This document shows positions 19,330-28,094 of a stretch of DNA of 64,000 nt, piece after piece. This DNA is from Flavivirga algicola (lineage in GTDB: Bacteria; Bacteroidota; Bacteroidia; Flavobacteriales; Flavobacteriaceae): contig NZ_JABBHF010000002.1 in the NCBI RefSeq assembly GCF_012910715.1, positions 67,001-131,000 of the forward strand, given 5' to 3'. A program made the position numbers and the translations under genes. The notes below the pieces were generated by a model. It ran no database searches. It was not told where the DNA came from and was given only the letters and a program-made list of their open reading frames with translations. Numbering within the stretch: the stretch's first letter is position 1; each line of letters starts with the position of its first letter.

Positions 19330-20256
19330 TTAATCTTTATTCTGTGAAATAATATGTATATCTCTCTGTGGAAATGGTATACTTATATTATTTTCTCTAA
19401 ATAGCCTATCTATTTCAAAACGGATATCGCTTTTTGGGTATAGGGCTTTAAAACTATCATTTATTGTGAAAATAACTTTAAAATTCAGAGAACTATCTCC
19501 AAAATCTGTAAACACTACGGCGGGTTCTGGTGTGCTAATTACATCTGAATGGGTACTCGCAGCTTGTAGCAATAGTTTCTTTACTAACTGTACATCGCTA
19601 CCATAGGCCACTCCTATGCTAACAGATTCTCTAGTTGTCGTTCCATTCTGGGTCCAATTGTATAAGCTATTTTCTAAATATAAATGATTGGGAATTACCA
19701 AAACCTTATTATCGATAGTCACTGCTCTGGTTGTTCTTAATTTAATTTCTTCTACACGACCAACTTTTCCATCAATTTCAATGATATCTCCAACATGGAC
19801 GGATTGATCTATAAGGATAAATATTCCTGAAATTATATCTTTAAACAATGTCTGTAGAGCTAAACCAACTCCAATTAATAAAGCGGCAGAGGCTGCAAAA
19901 ATAGCAGTAACATTTATGCCTATTGAATCAAAAACAACAAGGGTAACAATAATATAAGTAATCCATCTGGCAAAAGAAAAAACAGAGTTGAACTTTGCTT
20001 TATCTTCAACTGGCATCTTCCTCGTTACTAATTTCTTAATCCATCTTAAAAGATACGTTGTAATAATAATAACAGCGATTACGAGCAGAACATACTTCAC
20101 TTTAAGAACAATATGATGAATATTGTCTCCTGTACCATAAGTAAAATCTATAAGCTTAAACTCCAGAAAATCACCAAATTTTTCCCATACAGAACTTTTG
20201 GTAATAGCTTCACCTATTTCTTCTACACTTTCTTCTATTTTATTTCCTTCTTGCAT
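19330..20256 (-). CDS. MscS-family mechanosensitive ion channel
   Basis: A 308-residue inner-membrane protein with an N-terminal helical stretch, two or three transmembrane segments (residues 50-130) and the pore-lining helix AASAALLIGVGLALQTLFKDIISGIFIL, typical of MscS. The beta domain follows with VHVGDIIEIDGKVGRVEEIKLRTT. It would open under membrane tension to release solutes during hypo-osmotic shock. It lies 1 bp from the ABC permease gene, so envelope stress may link the operon. Confidence 0.92.
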   Translation of the reverse strand: MQEGNKIEESVEEIGEAITKSSVWEKFGDFLEFKLIDFTYGTGDNIHHIVLKVKYVLLVIAVIIITTYLLRWIKKLVTRKMPVEDKAKFNSVFSFARWITYIIVTLVVFDSIGINVTAIFAASAALLIGVGLALQTLFKDIISGIFILIDQSVHVGDIIEIDGKVGRVEEIKLRTTRAVTIDNKVLVIPNHLYLENSLYNWTQNGTTTRESVSIGVAYGSDVQLVKKLLLQAASTHSDVISTPEPAVVFTDFGDSSLNFKVIFTINDSFKALYPKSDIRFEIDRLFRENNISIPFPQRDIHIISQNKD

Positions 20257-20257
20257 C

Positions 20258-21571
20258 TTAGTATTTAATCCACTTTATCAATTCTTTATAACTTGGTTTC
20301 TTACCATACATTAAAATTCCGACCCTGTATATTTTCGCTGCAAACCAGACCGTAAACATAAAAGAACCAATTAATAACAATAATGATACCAATTGTTGCC
20401 ATAGTGGCACTCCAAAAGGAATACGCATCAGCATCACCACGGGTGACGTAAATGGTATAAAAGAAAATACCGTAGATACTGTGCCGTGCGGATCTTCAAT
20501 CACTGTAAAGATACCAATATAAACTGCTAAAATGAGAGGCAAAATAATTGGTAGTAAAAACTGCTGTGTATCGGTTTCATTATCGACAGCTGCTCCGATA
20601 GCCGCATATAATGAACTAAATAATAAATAGCCGCCAATAAAAAATAATATAAATGCAATAATAAGATTCATCAATGGTAAATTTTGCATAGCAGTTTTAA
20701 AAGATTCAAAATAAAAATTAAAACCAGAACCTTGTGGAGCCAATTGCATGAACTCTTGCTGAGATGTTGCTGTATCGAATAGATTTATACCTATTACTAA
20801 TGATACAATAGTCATTAACAGACCTCCAAAAATCATCCAAATAACAAACTGGGTAATACCAGCCAAAGAGGTTCCAATAATTTTACCAAGCATTAACTGC
20901 ACGGGTTTTACAGAAGAAATAATTATCTCTATAATTCTGCTTGTTTTTTCCTCAATCACACTACGCATAATCATATTACCATAAATGATGATAAACATAA
21001 ACAACAGATAGCCCGCAGCGATTCCAAAACCAAGTTTAGCAAAACTATCTATCTTTGACGTTTTTTCGCCTTCAAAGCTTTCCTGGGCTATCTCAACTCT
21101 TATTTTTGAAGCATTAATCAAATCAATATCTATGTCTTGCTGTTGCAATTTAATATTAGTAAATGTCTTCTCTAATTTATTCTCTAAATCTGATATCAAA
21201 GTAAGCGATGGAGATTCTTCTGAATAAAACTTAACATGATCTGAAACTGTTTCTATGGTATCAAACTTCCCTATATGCAACAGTCCGTAAGATGCTGTTT
21301 CTTTTGATAATAGTTTTGCTTCTTCCAAAGACATGTTCTCTAAAAAGTGGTAGGTAGTTTTATCTGATTTTTTAAAGGTCTCTTGTACCAATCCAGACTC
21401 ATCCAAAACAGAAACTGTGCGTACCTTATCATTATTTAATTGTGATAAATAAGCAACAACTGCAATAAGAACTATCATTATAATCGGACTTAAAATAGTC
21501 ATCACTATAAATGATTTATTTTTAACTTTCGTTAAATATTCACGCTTTATTATAAGTGGTAAATGGTTCAT
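20258..21571 (-). CDS. ABC-2 type transporter permease (NatB-like)
   Basis: A 437-residue inner-membrane permease. It has an N-terminal anchor (KNKSFIVMTILSPIIMIVLIAVVAYLSQL), a large extracytoplasmic domain (residues 45-170), then five or six more membrane helices including MRSVIEEKTSRIIEIIISSVKPVQLMLGKIIG, the conserved coupling region of NatB/ABC-2 exporters. It pairs with the ATPase encoded 5 bp upstream. The exported substrate (Na+, drug or other) is not readable. Confidence 0.9.
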   Translation of the reverse strand: MNHLPLIIKREYLTKVKNKSFIVMTILSPIIMIVLIAVVAYLSQLNNDKVRTVSVLDESGLVQETFKKSDKTTYHFLENMSLEEAKLLSKETASYGLLHIGKFDTIETVSDHVKFYSEESPSLTLISDLENKLEKTFTNIKLQQQDIDIDLINASKIRVEIAQESFEGEKTSKIDSFAKLGFGIAAGYLLFMFIIIYGNMIMRSVIEEKTSRIIEIIISSVKPVQLMLGKIIGTSLAGITQFVIWMIFGGLLMTIVSLVIGINLFDTATSQQEFMQLAPQGSGFNFYFESFKTAMQNLPLMNLIIAFILFFIGGYLLFSSLYAAIGAAVDNETDTQQFLLPIILPLILAVYIGIFTVIEDPHGTVSTVFSFIPFTSPVVMLMRIPFGVPLWQQLVSLLLLIGSFMFTVWFAAKIYRVGILMYGKKPSYKELIKWIKY

Positions 21572-21576
21572 AAAAA

Positions 21577-22503
21577 TTAATTATTCTTTACAGTTTGAAT
21601 AAAAATGTCATTCACACTTGGTATCAACTCAACAAAATGCGAGATCTCTCCTTTTGAGCTTAAATAACTTAATAAATCGTTTGGTTTATCTGTTTCAGAA
21701 AGTTTTATATTCAATTTTAATTCATCCTCTAAAGTTTTAAAATTAGCTTCAGAAATGTCAAACTTATTTGATAATTCTTGTTCTAAAATTTCTTTGTTAT
21801 TAACACGAATACCAACTTCGTATGTATTTATTTTATACTGTTTTTTAACGTCAATTAATTTTCCATCAAGAATTTTATTCGATTTGTGGATCAATGCTAT
21901 ATCATCACATAACTCTTCGACAGATTCCATTCTATGGGTTGAAAAAATAACAGTTGCTCCATCTTCTCGTAAACGTAAAATTTCGTCTTTAATCAAATTG
22001 GCATTTATAGGATCGAATCCTGAAAAAGGCTCATCAAAGATTAAAAGTTTTGGTTGGTGTAACACTGTAACTACGAACTGTATTTTTTGGGCCATTCCCT
22101 TAGACAACTCTTGAATTTTCTTATTCCACCAGTCACCAATCTCTAAACGCTCAAACCAATACTTTAATCGTGTTCTTGCATCCTTTTTACTTAAACCTTT
22201 CAACTGCGCTAAATATAAAGCTTGCTCCCCTACTTTCATGGACTTATAAAGCCCTCGTTCTTCTGGCAAATAACCAATATCTTTAATATGGGTAGGATTG
22301 AGCAATTCGCCATCTAAAAATACCTGCCCTTGATCTGGAATGGTTATTTGGTTAATAATCCGTATAAGGGTTGTTTTACCAGCACCATTAGGCCCTAACA
22401 AACCAAATATACTACCCTTAGGAACTGTTATTGATACCTTATTGAGTGCTTTAAAGTTTCCGAAGTTTTTAGAAACCTCTTTAACTTCTAGTAAGTTGTT
22501 CAT
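21577..22503 (-). CDS. ABC exporter ATP-binding protein (NatA-like)
   Basis: A 308-residue ATPase with Walker A GPNGAGKTTLI near residue 38, signature motif ELSKGMAQKIQFVVTVLHQPKLLIFDEPFSGFDP (C-loop and Walker B) around residues 130-160, the switch His in STHRMES, and a C-terminal DUF4162-like extension (residues 215-305). With the permease gene it forms a two-component ABC-2 exporter. It is the first gene of an operon ATPase, permease, MscS channel, sigma-54 activator. Confidence 0.93.
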   Translation of the reverse strand: MNNLLEVKEVSKNFGNFKALNKVSITVPKGSIFGLLGPNGAGKTTLIRIINQITIPDQGQVFLDGELLNPTHIKDIGYLPEERGLYKSMKVGEQALYLAQLKGLSKKDARTRLKYWFERLEIGDWWNKKIQELSKGMAQKIQFVVTVLHQPKLLIFDEPFSGFDPINANLIKDEILRLREDGATVIFSTHRMESVEELCDDIALIHKSNKILDGKLIDVKKQYKINTYEVGIRVNNKEILEQELSNKFDISEANFKTLEDELKLNIKLSETDKPNDLLSYLSSKGEISHFVELIPSVNDIFIQTVKNN

Positions 22504-22815
22504 TTTTATTTTTTAATTGGCTTGATAAATGTAAATATATTAAATGTTATAGTTATAAATAATATATTAAATAATGTTGTAAAAGCGTCCAAATGCTTGT
22601 ATTGACTATATAAAAAACAAAACCCACCCTTAATAAATTAAGGATGGGAAAAAAATTGCTATGAAAAAGAAAAATTATCACTAAAATAAATTAGTGATGA
22701 TCCAAATATAGTTATTTTTTACATACTAATAACAAAACTATAAAAGAACTTTCTTTTATAGTTTAAAAAATTTGTATACACAAACCTTATCTATATTAAT
22801 GATAGTGCGTTGTTT
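22504..22815. other. Intergenic region with two minus-strand stem-loops
   Basis: This 312-bp stretch separates dnaJ (whose 3' end is here) from the ABC operon promoter region. It contains a perfect inverted repeat at 22735-22764 (AAACTATAAAAG and its complement around a six-base loop) and a terminator-like hairpin at 22619-22648. No coding potential was seen. Confidence 0.6.
22610..22648 (-). terminator. Probable terminator of the grpE-dnaJ operon
   Basis: Inverted repeat CCCACCCTTAA / TTAAGGATGGG with one mismatch. On the minus strand the hairpin is followed by TTTTGTTTTTTA. It lies about 170 bp beyond the dnaJ stop; a second hairpin (22735-22764) nearer dnaJ may also contribute. Confidence 0.65.
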
Positions 22816-23934
22816 TTAAGAGAACATATCTTTTACTTTTTCAAAAAACGATTTATCAGAACTTTCTGGCTTAGGATCGAAATGTTCATCATTTCTCATG
22901 GATTCAAAAAATTCTTTTTGTTGTTTATTTAAGGTCTTGGGGGTCCATACATTTACATGCACCAACAAATCTCCTTTACCGTAACCGTTTATACTTGGTA
23001 TACCTTTTCCACGTAAGCGTAAAATTTTACCCGATTGTACACCTGCTTCTACTTTAATACGTACTTTGCCTGTAACTGTGTCAATTTCTTTGGTGGTCCC
23101 TAAAACAGCATCAGGATAGCTTACATATAAATCATAGTGTAAATTATCACCTTCACGTTGTAATTTATCATGCGCTTCTTCTTCTATAAGCACTATAAGA
23201 TCTCCTGAAACACCATTACCAGGTGCTTCATTTCCTTTTCCAGATACTTTAAGTTGCATCCCATCTACAACGCCTGCCGGTATTTTTATAGAAACGGTCT
23301 CCTCTGCTACTTTTAGTCCTTGAGAATCTGCGTCATTAGGTTTTTTATCGATGGTCTGCCCTGCACCGCCACACACATTACAAGGTGCAGATGTTTGCAT
23401 TCTACCTAGGATAGTATTTGCTATACGTGTTACTTGTCCACTACCATTACATGTAGAGCATGTTTTATAAGTAGTTCCTGGTGCTTGAATTTTACGTTTA
23501 ACCTTTATTTTTTTCTCAATGCCATTGGCAATTTCCTCCAAAGTCAATTTTACACGAATGCGAAGGTTACTTCCTTTTACACGACGTTGACCTCCGCCAC
23601 CTCCAAAACCAGAGAAACCGCCACCAAAGCCACCACCAAAAATATCACCAAATTGACTGAAAATGTCATCCATATTCATGCCACCTCCGCCAAAACCACC
23701 ACCGCCATTTTCAAAGGCTTGATGACCAAATTGATCGTAACGTGCTTTTTTATCGGCATCACTCAACACTTCATAAGCTTCGGCTGCTTCTTTAAACTTA
23801 GCTTCTGCTTCTTTATCATCTGGATTTTTATCTGGGTGAAACTCAATTGCTTTTTTTCGGTAAGCTTTTTTAATTTCACTTGCAGATGCTCCTTTGCTAA
23901 TTCCTAATACCTCGTAATAATCTCTTTTAGCCAT
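22816..23934 (-). CDS. dnaJ: Chaperone DnaJ (Hsp40), zinc domain reduced to two Cys motifs
   Basis: DnaJ delivers unfolded proteins to DnaK and triggers its ATPase. The 372-residue protein has the J domain with HPD (residues 1-70), a Gly/Phe-rich linker (75-120) and the C-terminal substrate domains with [21 protein letters not shown]. The zinc-finger region has only two CxxCxGxG-type motifs (CSTCNGSG and CNVCGGAG), where E. coli DnaJ has four. One four-Cys zinc site could still form from the two. grpE lies 9 bp upstream in the same operon. Confidence 0.96.
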   Translation of the reverse strand: MAKRDYYEVLGISKGASASEIKKAYRKKAIEFHPDKNPDDKEAEAKFKEAAEAYEVLSDADKKARYDQFGHQAFENGGGGFGGGGMNMDDIFSQFGDIFGGGFGGGFSGFGGGGGQRRVKGSNLRIRVKLTLEEIANGIEKKIKVKRKIQAPGTTYKTCSTCNGSGQVTRIANTILGRMQTSAPCNVCGGAGQTIDKKPNDADSQGLKVAEETVSIKIPAGVVDGMQLKVSGKGNEAPGNGVSGDLIVLIEEEAHDKLQREGDNLHYDLYVSYPDAVLGTTKEIDTVTGKVRIKVEAGVQSGKILRLRGKGIPSINGYGKGDLLVHVNVWTPKTLNKQQKEFFESMRNDEHFDPKPESSDKSFFEKVKDMFS

Positions 23935-23943
23935 ATCTATGTT

Positions 23944-24495
23944 TTATTGCCCTATAACAACTTTTGGAAAACGAATTACCTTTTCACCAAGCTTATAACC
24001 TTTTTCAATAACATCAATAATTTTTCCTTTTAAGTCATCACTAGGAGCTGGTATTTGAGTTACGGCTTCATGGTCATCTGCATTAAAAGCATCTCCTTTT
24101 TCTACCTTAACGGCTGTTAATCCTTTTTGTTCTAAAGTTTTTACTAATTTTTGATAGATTAATAAAACACCTTTACGCAATTCTTCTGCTTCTTTATCCT
24201 CTTCGATATGTGTTAATGCACGCTCAAAATCATCTAGAATTGGCAATAGTGTTTTCATTACATCTTCACTTGCTGTCGAAAATAACTCGATACGTTCTTT
24301 AGAAGTTCGTCGCTTATAATTTTCAAATTCGGCGAATAAACGTAAATATTTGTCTTTTTCTTGTTTTAATTCTGCCTGAAGCCTCTCTTCTGCTGTTTGT
24401 TCTTCAACTACTTGCTCTTCAACTTCAACAGTTTCATTTTGTGGACTATCTATTTGATCGTTCTCTATATCGTTTGTTGTTTCTTTCTTGCTCAT
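23944..24495 (-). CDS. grpE: Nucleotide exchange factor GrpE
   Basis: GrpE releases ADP from DnaK. The 183-residue protein has an acidic, Glu/Gln-rich N-terminal tail (residues 1-40), a long dimerisation coiled coil (KQEKDKYLRLFAEFENYKRRTSKER) and the C-terminal beta domain ending in VEKGYKLGEKVIRFPKVVIGQ, close to the family signature. It is the first gene of the grpE-dnaJ operon; dnaK is not in this window. Confidence 0.97.
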   Translation of the reverse strand: MSKKETTNDIENDQIDSPQNETVEVEEQVVEEQTAEERLQAELKQEKDKYLRLFAEFENYKRRTSKERIELFSTASEDVMKTLLPILDDFERALTHIEEDKEAEELRKGVLLIYQKLVKTLEQKGLTAVKVEKGDAFNADDHEAVTQIPAPSDDLKGKIIDVIEKGYKLGEKVIRFPKVVIGQ

Positions 24496-24736
24496 TATTG
24501 CATTTAAATTTTATACAAATACTAAATTTAGTTGGCAAAAGTACTGCCAATATTATAAAAATGTCATAATGTCATTAAATATTTTTTTAGTTAACCTCAT
24601 TATTCAATCATATAATCTAAAAGATATATATGTTCTAGCCTTTAATTTTAAATATTTGTAAGATTTCACTTCTATAAATGAACAGTTTATACTATATTTT
24701 GCAATATCTATTCTACTAAAACAACATCGATTTGCC

Positions 24737-24744
24737 TACTTTTG
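24737..24744 (+). promoter_or_regulatory. -7 element TACTTTTG of an orphan plus-strand transcript
   Basis: Exact TAnnTTTG match with no plus-strand gene downstream before 26.4 kb and beyond. A correctly spaced TTG was not found, so the box alone is suggestive. It lies about 330 bp upstream of a plus-strand terminator. Confidence 0.4.
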
Positions 24745-24814
24745 TAAACAGAAGTAAACAAAGAAGTCCTAGTGATCATAATATATTAACCAACAATGGT
24801 CACAATAAAAAAAT

Positions 24815-24880
24815 ATGACATACCTGAGCGCCGTAAGAGAAAGACCAATACTCTCATTTAAAAATTTGGTCAGATATTAA
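24815..24880 (+). CDS. 21-residue basic ORF inside the candidate RNA
   Basis: ATG-started frame of 21 codons ending TAA (MTYLSAVRERPILSFKNLVRY minus its last residue is the visible core). It has four Arg/Lys beyond one Glu and a mixed, protein-like composition. It overlaps the long-range stem of the candidate RNA, so it could be a chance frame, a leader peptide, or make the RNA dual-function. Confidence 0.25.
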   Translation: MTYLSAVRERPILSFKNLVRY

Positions 24881-25025
24881 TGCAATAATTCTAAACCCTA
24901 AGCTCACTAATATTGCAAAGGCGCCATGGTATGTAATACCAATTGAAAGCGTATGGTATTAACAAAAATAATATAGATTAATAGCCAATTCCCCTTATTT
25001 ATTATGTAATTGAGCTAAATGTTTT

Positions 25026-25077
25026 GAAGCACTTTGTCATTTTACATTACCATAAAATGGTAAAGTGTTTTTGTTTT
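25026..25077 (+). terminator. Plus-strand terminator of the orphan RNA
   Basis: A 15-bp stem pairs CACTTTGTCATTTTA (25030-25044) with TAAAATGGTAAAGTG (25053-25067), including tandem G-U pairs, followed by TTTTTGTTTT. On the minus strand no T-run follows, so it is oriented for a plus-strand transcript. Confidence 0.85.
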
Positions 25078-25122
25078 GTGACTAAGCAAGCATTAATCTA
25101 CCTAATTTACTATAAATAGGTA

Positions 25123-26202
25123 TTATTCATTGATTATTGCAGGAAGCAAATATTTTTCTAACATATCATAATAGTCCGATTCATTATTATAGTTTCCTGC
25201 AGTAATAACAACCACCATATTAAGCTCTGGAAATACTGCTATTGTTTGTCCTCCATGCCCTAAAGCATTATAATAATTTATTTGTTGGTTATTTACAGTA
25301 ATTGTTGGTTCTATATACCACATATAACCATAATCTACAAACTCGAATAATTTACCATAAGGCGTTAGACTTTCTTCTATCCAATCTTCTGAAATAACCC
25401 GTTTCCCATTCCAAAGTCCTTTATTTAAATATAACTGACCAAATCTTGCCATATCTCTTGGGGTCATATCTGCTCCCATTCCCATAGCTGGATTTCCTTT
25501 AGGCGTTTTTTCCCATTTAAAGCTTTTTATTCCAATAGGTTCAAACAGAAACTTTGATGCAAAATTTTCGACTGAATAATTCGTACTTTTTTTCAAAACA
25601 GGTTCTAACAATTGGGTACTACCCGTACAGTAAGCATTTACTTTATCGGGTTCATGAATCATTTTTACATTTAGCATATAGTCTATATAATCGCTTGAAC
25701 GTAAAAAAGTATTAAAATCGCCCGAAGTTTTATTATCAAAATCATCACAGTCCAAACCGTGGCGCATCGTCAATAAATCTTTAATCCTGATATTTCTCTT
25801 TAAACTATCCCATTTATGCTCATATACAGAACCTTTGTAAAACGATGCTACCGAAGATGATGCATTTTCTATATGCCCCTGATCAATCGCAATCCCAATC
25901 AATGCAGAAGTAATACTTTTGGTAACTGATGCGATGTCATGTGTTTTATCTTTGTGATAGCCTTTATAATAGGATTCGAAAACTAATTTTTTATCTTTAA
26001 CGATTAGTAAACTATGAATATCTTTATATTTTTCTCCATTTATCTGTTCTTTTAATAAGTTTACTTTTTCTAAACTCATCTTTACATTTTCTACATGATC
26101 TGTTTCCCAATCGTTTTCAACTTTTTCAGGAATACTATATTTATCTTGGGAGTTGCAAGAACATACTAAAAGGCACAATAAACCAGCATAAAGAAACTTC
26201 AT
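25123..26202 (-). CDS. Serine hydrolase lipoprotein, beta-lactamase class C-like
   Basis: A 359-residue lipoprotein (lipobox LVCSC near residue 16) with the penicillin-binding/class C fold. The catalytic SxxK is SVTK near residue 91, the second motif reads YCTGS near residue 196 (normally YxN), and GHGGQTI near the C-terminus serves as the KTG-like third motif. Such proteins are esterases or peptidases more often than true beta-lactamases. It is anchored in the envelope. It is monocistronic. Confidence 0.88.
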   Translation of the reverse strand: MKFLYAGLLCLLVCSCNSQDKYSIPEKVENDWETDHVENVKMSLEKVNLLKEQINGEKYKDIHSLLIVKDKKLVFESYYKGYHKDKTHDIASVTKSITSALIGIAIDQGHIENASSSVASFYKGSVYEHKWDSLKRNIRIKDLLTMRHGLDCDDFDNKTSGDFNTFLRSSDYIDYMLNVKMIHEPDKVNAYCTGSTQLLEPVLKKSTNYSVENFASKFLFEPIGIKSFKWEKTPKGNPAMGMGADMTPRDMARFGQLYLNKGLWNGKRVISEDWIEESLTPYGKLFEFVDYGYMWYIEPTITVNNQQINYYNALGHGGQTIAVFPELNMVVVITAGNYNNESDYYDMLEKYLLPAIINE

Positions 26203-26273
26203 AATATCAATATTTATTCAACAATAAATATGTCTAAATGAAGGGTGTTTTGTTACACTAATTTTAAAAATAT

Positions 26274-27179
26274 CTATTGCAAAATATTCACTAAAGCAGA
26301 CCTTACATGATGATACTTAAAATTGAATCCCCTATTTTCAATTTTTTTAGAACTTACACGCTGACTTTCAAATAATAATGTATGCATCTCTCCCAATACT
26401 GACCTTAAAAAGAATTTAGGGATATTTGGTAAAAATAATGGTTTGCGCAGTATATTGGCTATCGTTTTTATTAACTCATTATTTGTTACGGGATTTGGGG
26501 CTACACCATTATAAACACCTTTTAAGTTATTTTCTAAAATATATAAAAACATATCAGCCAAATCTTGAATATGTATCCAAGACTGCCATTGTTTTCCATT
26601 ACCAAAGGCAGCACCTAACCCAAACTTAATTGGTTTAATCATTTCTTGTAATGCGCCTCCTTCTTTCGCCAAAACCAACCCTATTCTTATTTTAGAAACT
26701 TCTATACCTAATTTAGCAAAGGCATCAACTTCTTCTTCCCATAGCTGTACAACATTACTTAAAAAAGACTTACCAAAATCTTTAGAACCTTCTTCATAAT
26801 AATTAGTTAGGGAATCTGAATAAATTCCAATAGCACTTGCTGAAATAACTTGTTTTATAGTATGTGTTTCTCCTTTTAAAGTATTTATTAGTAATTGTGT
26901 AGACGCTTTTCTGCTTGACAAAATTTCCTTTTTATAAGTAGGGGTCCAACGTTTAGATACTGTTGCACCTGCTAAATGTATAATCGCATCTATATTTTTA
27001 AAACAATCTGTATCTATTTCTTGGGTCTTCGGATTCCAGTAATACCCACGATAGTTTTCTCCTTGAGATATTTTAGAATTATTGGTCGTTAGATAATTTA
27101 CTGCAATATTTTTTTCCTGGCAAAGTTTTACAATTTCCTGCCCAATTAAACCTGTCGCTCCTGTTATTAAAACTCGCAT
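26274..27179 (-). CDS. TIGR01777-type NAD-dependent epimerase (SDR39U1/YfcH-like)
   Basis: A 301-residue atypical extended short-chain dehydrogenase. The N-terminal Rossmann motif is ITGATGLIGQEIVKLC, followed by NIDAIIHLAGATVSKRWT and the C-terminal DUF1731-like segment (residues 250-300, with FFLRSVLGEMHTLLFESQRVSSKKI). The family is widespread and named after cell-division inhibitor SulA in old annotations, without support. Its substrate is unknown. Confidence 0.9.
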   Translation of the reverse strand: MRVLITGATGLIGQEIVKLCQEKNIAVNYLTTNNSKISQGENYRGYYWNPKTQEIDTDCFKNIDAIIHLAGATVSKRWTPTYKKEILSSRKASTQLLINTLKGETHTIKQVISASAIGIYSDSLTNYYEEGSKDFGKSFLSNVVQLWEEEVDAFAKLGIEVSKIRIGLVLAKEGGALQEMIKPIKFGLGAAFGNGKQWQSWIHIQDLADMFLYILENNLKGVYNGVAPNPVTNNELIKTIANILRKPLFLPNIPKFFLRSVLGEMHTLLFESQRVSSKKIENRGFNFKYHHVRSALVNILQ

Positions 27180-27316
27180 GCTCTTTTTTTATAAAGTTAC
27201 AAAAAGCCCCATCAGTTTACTAATGATTTATATTAGGTTTAACAGTATTTTTAGATATTCCTAAGCATCGTATCGCGATTCTTTGTAGGGCATAATATTT
27301 GGATAAATACTAATAC

Positions 27317-28006
27317 TCAGGCCTTTTTAGTAGCCCTGAGCATTTCACGTTTACCAGGAGGCCCAGGCAAACGTTCAACTTTAAAACCTACAGCTTCCAT
27401 AGCACGACGCACACTTCCTTTTGCGGAATAAGTTACTAAAACTCCTTCTATCTGTAAGGCATCATACATTTTTGAGAATATGGACTCTGTCCATAATTCG
27501 GGTTGTACTCTAGCTCCAAAAGCATCAAAGTATATAATATTGTATGCTTCTTTTTCCTTTATTTCTGAAAAGAAACGGTTTTGTTTTTCTATTGAAAAAT
27601 TTCTGGAAAGCTTATGAGTTTCTTCCCAAGATATTTTATGAAGTTCTTTAAAAATTCCTTTTTTATTTTCTATATTTAATTCAGATGGGTAATTTAACTG
27701 ATCTATTTCACCCATTGAAACTGGATAGCCTTCAACTCCAAAATAATTAATACTAACATCTAATTTTTCCGATTCTATCAAGGTAATAAAGGCATTTAAA
27801 CCTGTCCCAAAACCAATTTCTAAAATAGAGATGTGTTTATGTCCACTTGATATTGGTACAGTATTATAAAAGTGATGTAGTCCATGCTTTATAAACACAT
27901 GATAGGCTTCTTGTATAGCGCCATGTTTAGAGTGATACTGCTCATCCCAATCGGGTAAATGAATGGTAGATGAACCATCAGCAGTTATTACAACTTCTCG
28001 TTTCAT
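27317..28006 (-). CDS. mnmD: tRNA (mnm5s2U34) methyltransferase MnmD
   Basis: A 229-residue SAM-dependent methyltransferase corresponding to the N-terminal half of E. coli MnmC; it performs the last methylation of the wobble uridine in tRNAs. Seen: TADGSSTIHLP at the N-terminus, SAM-binding motif ILEIGFGTGLNAFI near residue 64, and IIYFDAFGARVQPELWT near residue 155, all diagnostic of DUF752/MnmD. The FAD oxidoreductase part (MnmC2) is absent, as usual outside proteobacteria. Confidence 0.92.
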   Translation of the reverse strand: MKREVVITADGSSTIHLPDWDEQYHSKHGAIQEAYHVFIKHGLHHFYNTVPISSGHKHISILEIGFGTGLNAFITLIESEKLDVSINYFGVEGYPVSMGEIDQLNYPSELNIENKKGIFKELHKISWEETHKLSRNFSIEKQNRFFSEIKEKEAYNIIYFDAFGARVQPELWTESIFSKMYDALQIEGVLVTYSAKGSVRRAMEAVGFKVERLPGPPGKREMLRATKKA

Positions 28007-28094
28007 GCAGTTATTTTATTTGTAAAATTGTTACCTGTAACATCTACAATGATTATAGTTAAATTAAAAAAGGAACAAGAAGGATGTTTCAAAA

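Larger units (their letters stand above)
24752..25077 (+). ncRNA. Candidate structured non-coding RNA (new or unrecognised class)
   Basis: About 325 nt between grpE and a serine hydrolase gene, both on the minus strand. In order: hairpin GTGATCA/TGGTCAC (24772-24803, one G-U); long-range stem ACATACC+GCGCC (24818-24832) with GGCGC+GGTATGT (24920-24934) around a symmetric 3x3 internal loop; enclosed hairpins GACCAA/TTGGTC (24843-24871) and TGCAATA/TATTGCA (24881-24917); hairpin AATACCA/TGGTATT (24935-24960) abutting the long stem; a 9-bp bulged hairpin TAGCCAATT/AATTG-A-GCTA (24982-25017); then the terminator. None of the conserved cores of RNase P RNA or tmRNA is visible; 6S RNA is not excluded. 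Ends of the transcript are inferred. Confidence 0.55.

Noticed and set aside
23434-23907. 157-codon plus-strand open frame opposite dnaJ
   Set aside because: It is the shadow of the Gly/Phe-rich and Cys-containing dnaJ coding strand; its translation is a Thr/Phe-rich low-complexity string.
24752-25077. Orphan RNA as RNase P RNA or tmRNA
   Set aside because: The conserved P4 core of rnpB and the tag ORF and tRNA-like ends of ssrA were not found.
25123-26202. Serine hydrolase as a true class C beta-lactamase resistance gene
   Set aside because: The YxN motif is not standard (YCTGS), and the protein is a lipoprotein in housekeeping context; an esterase or peptidase-like role is more likely.
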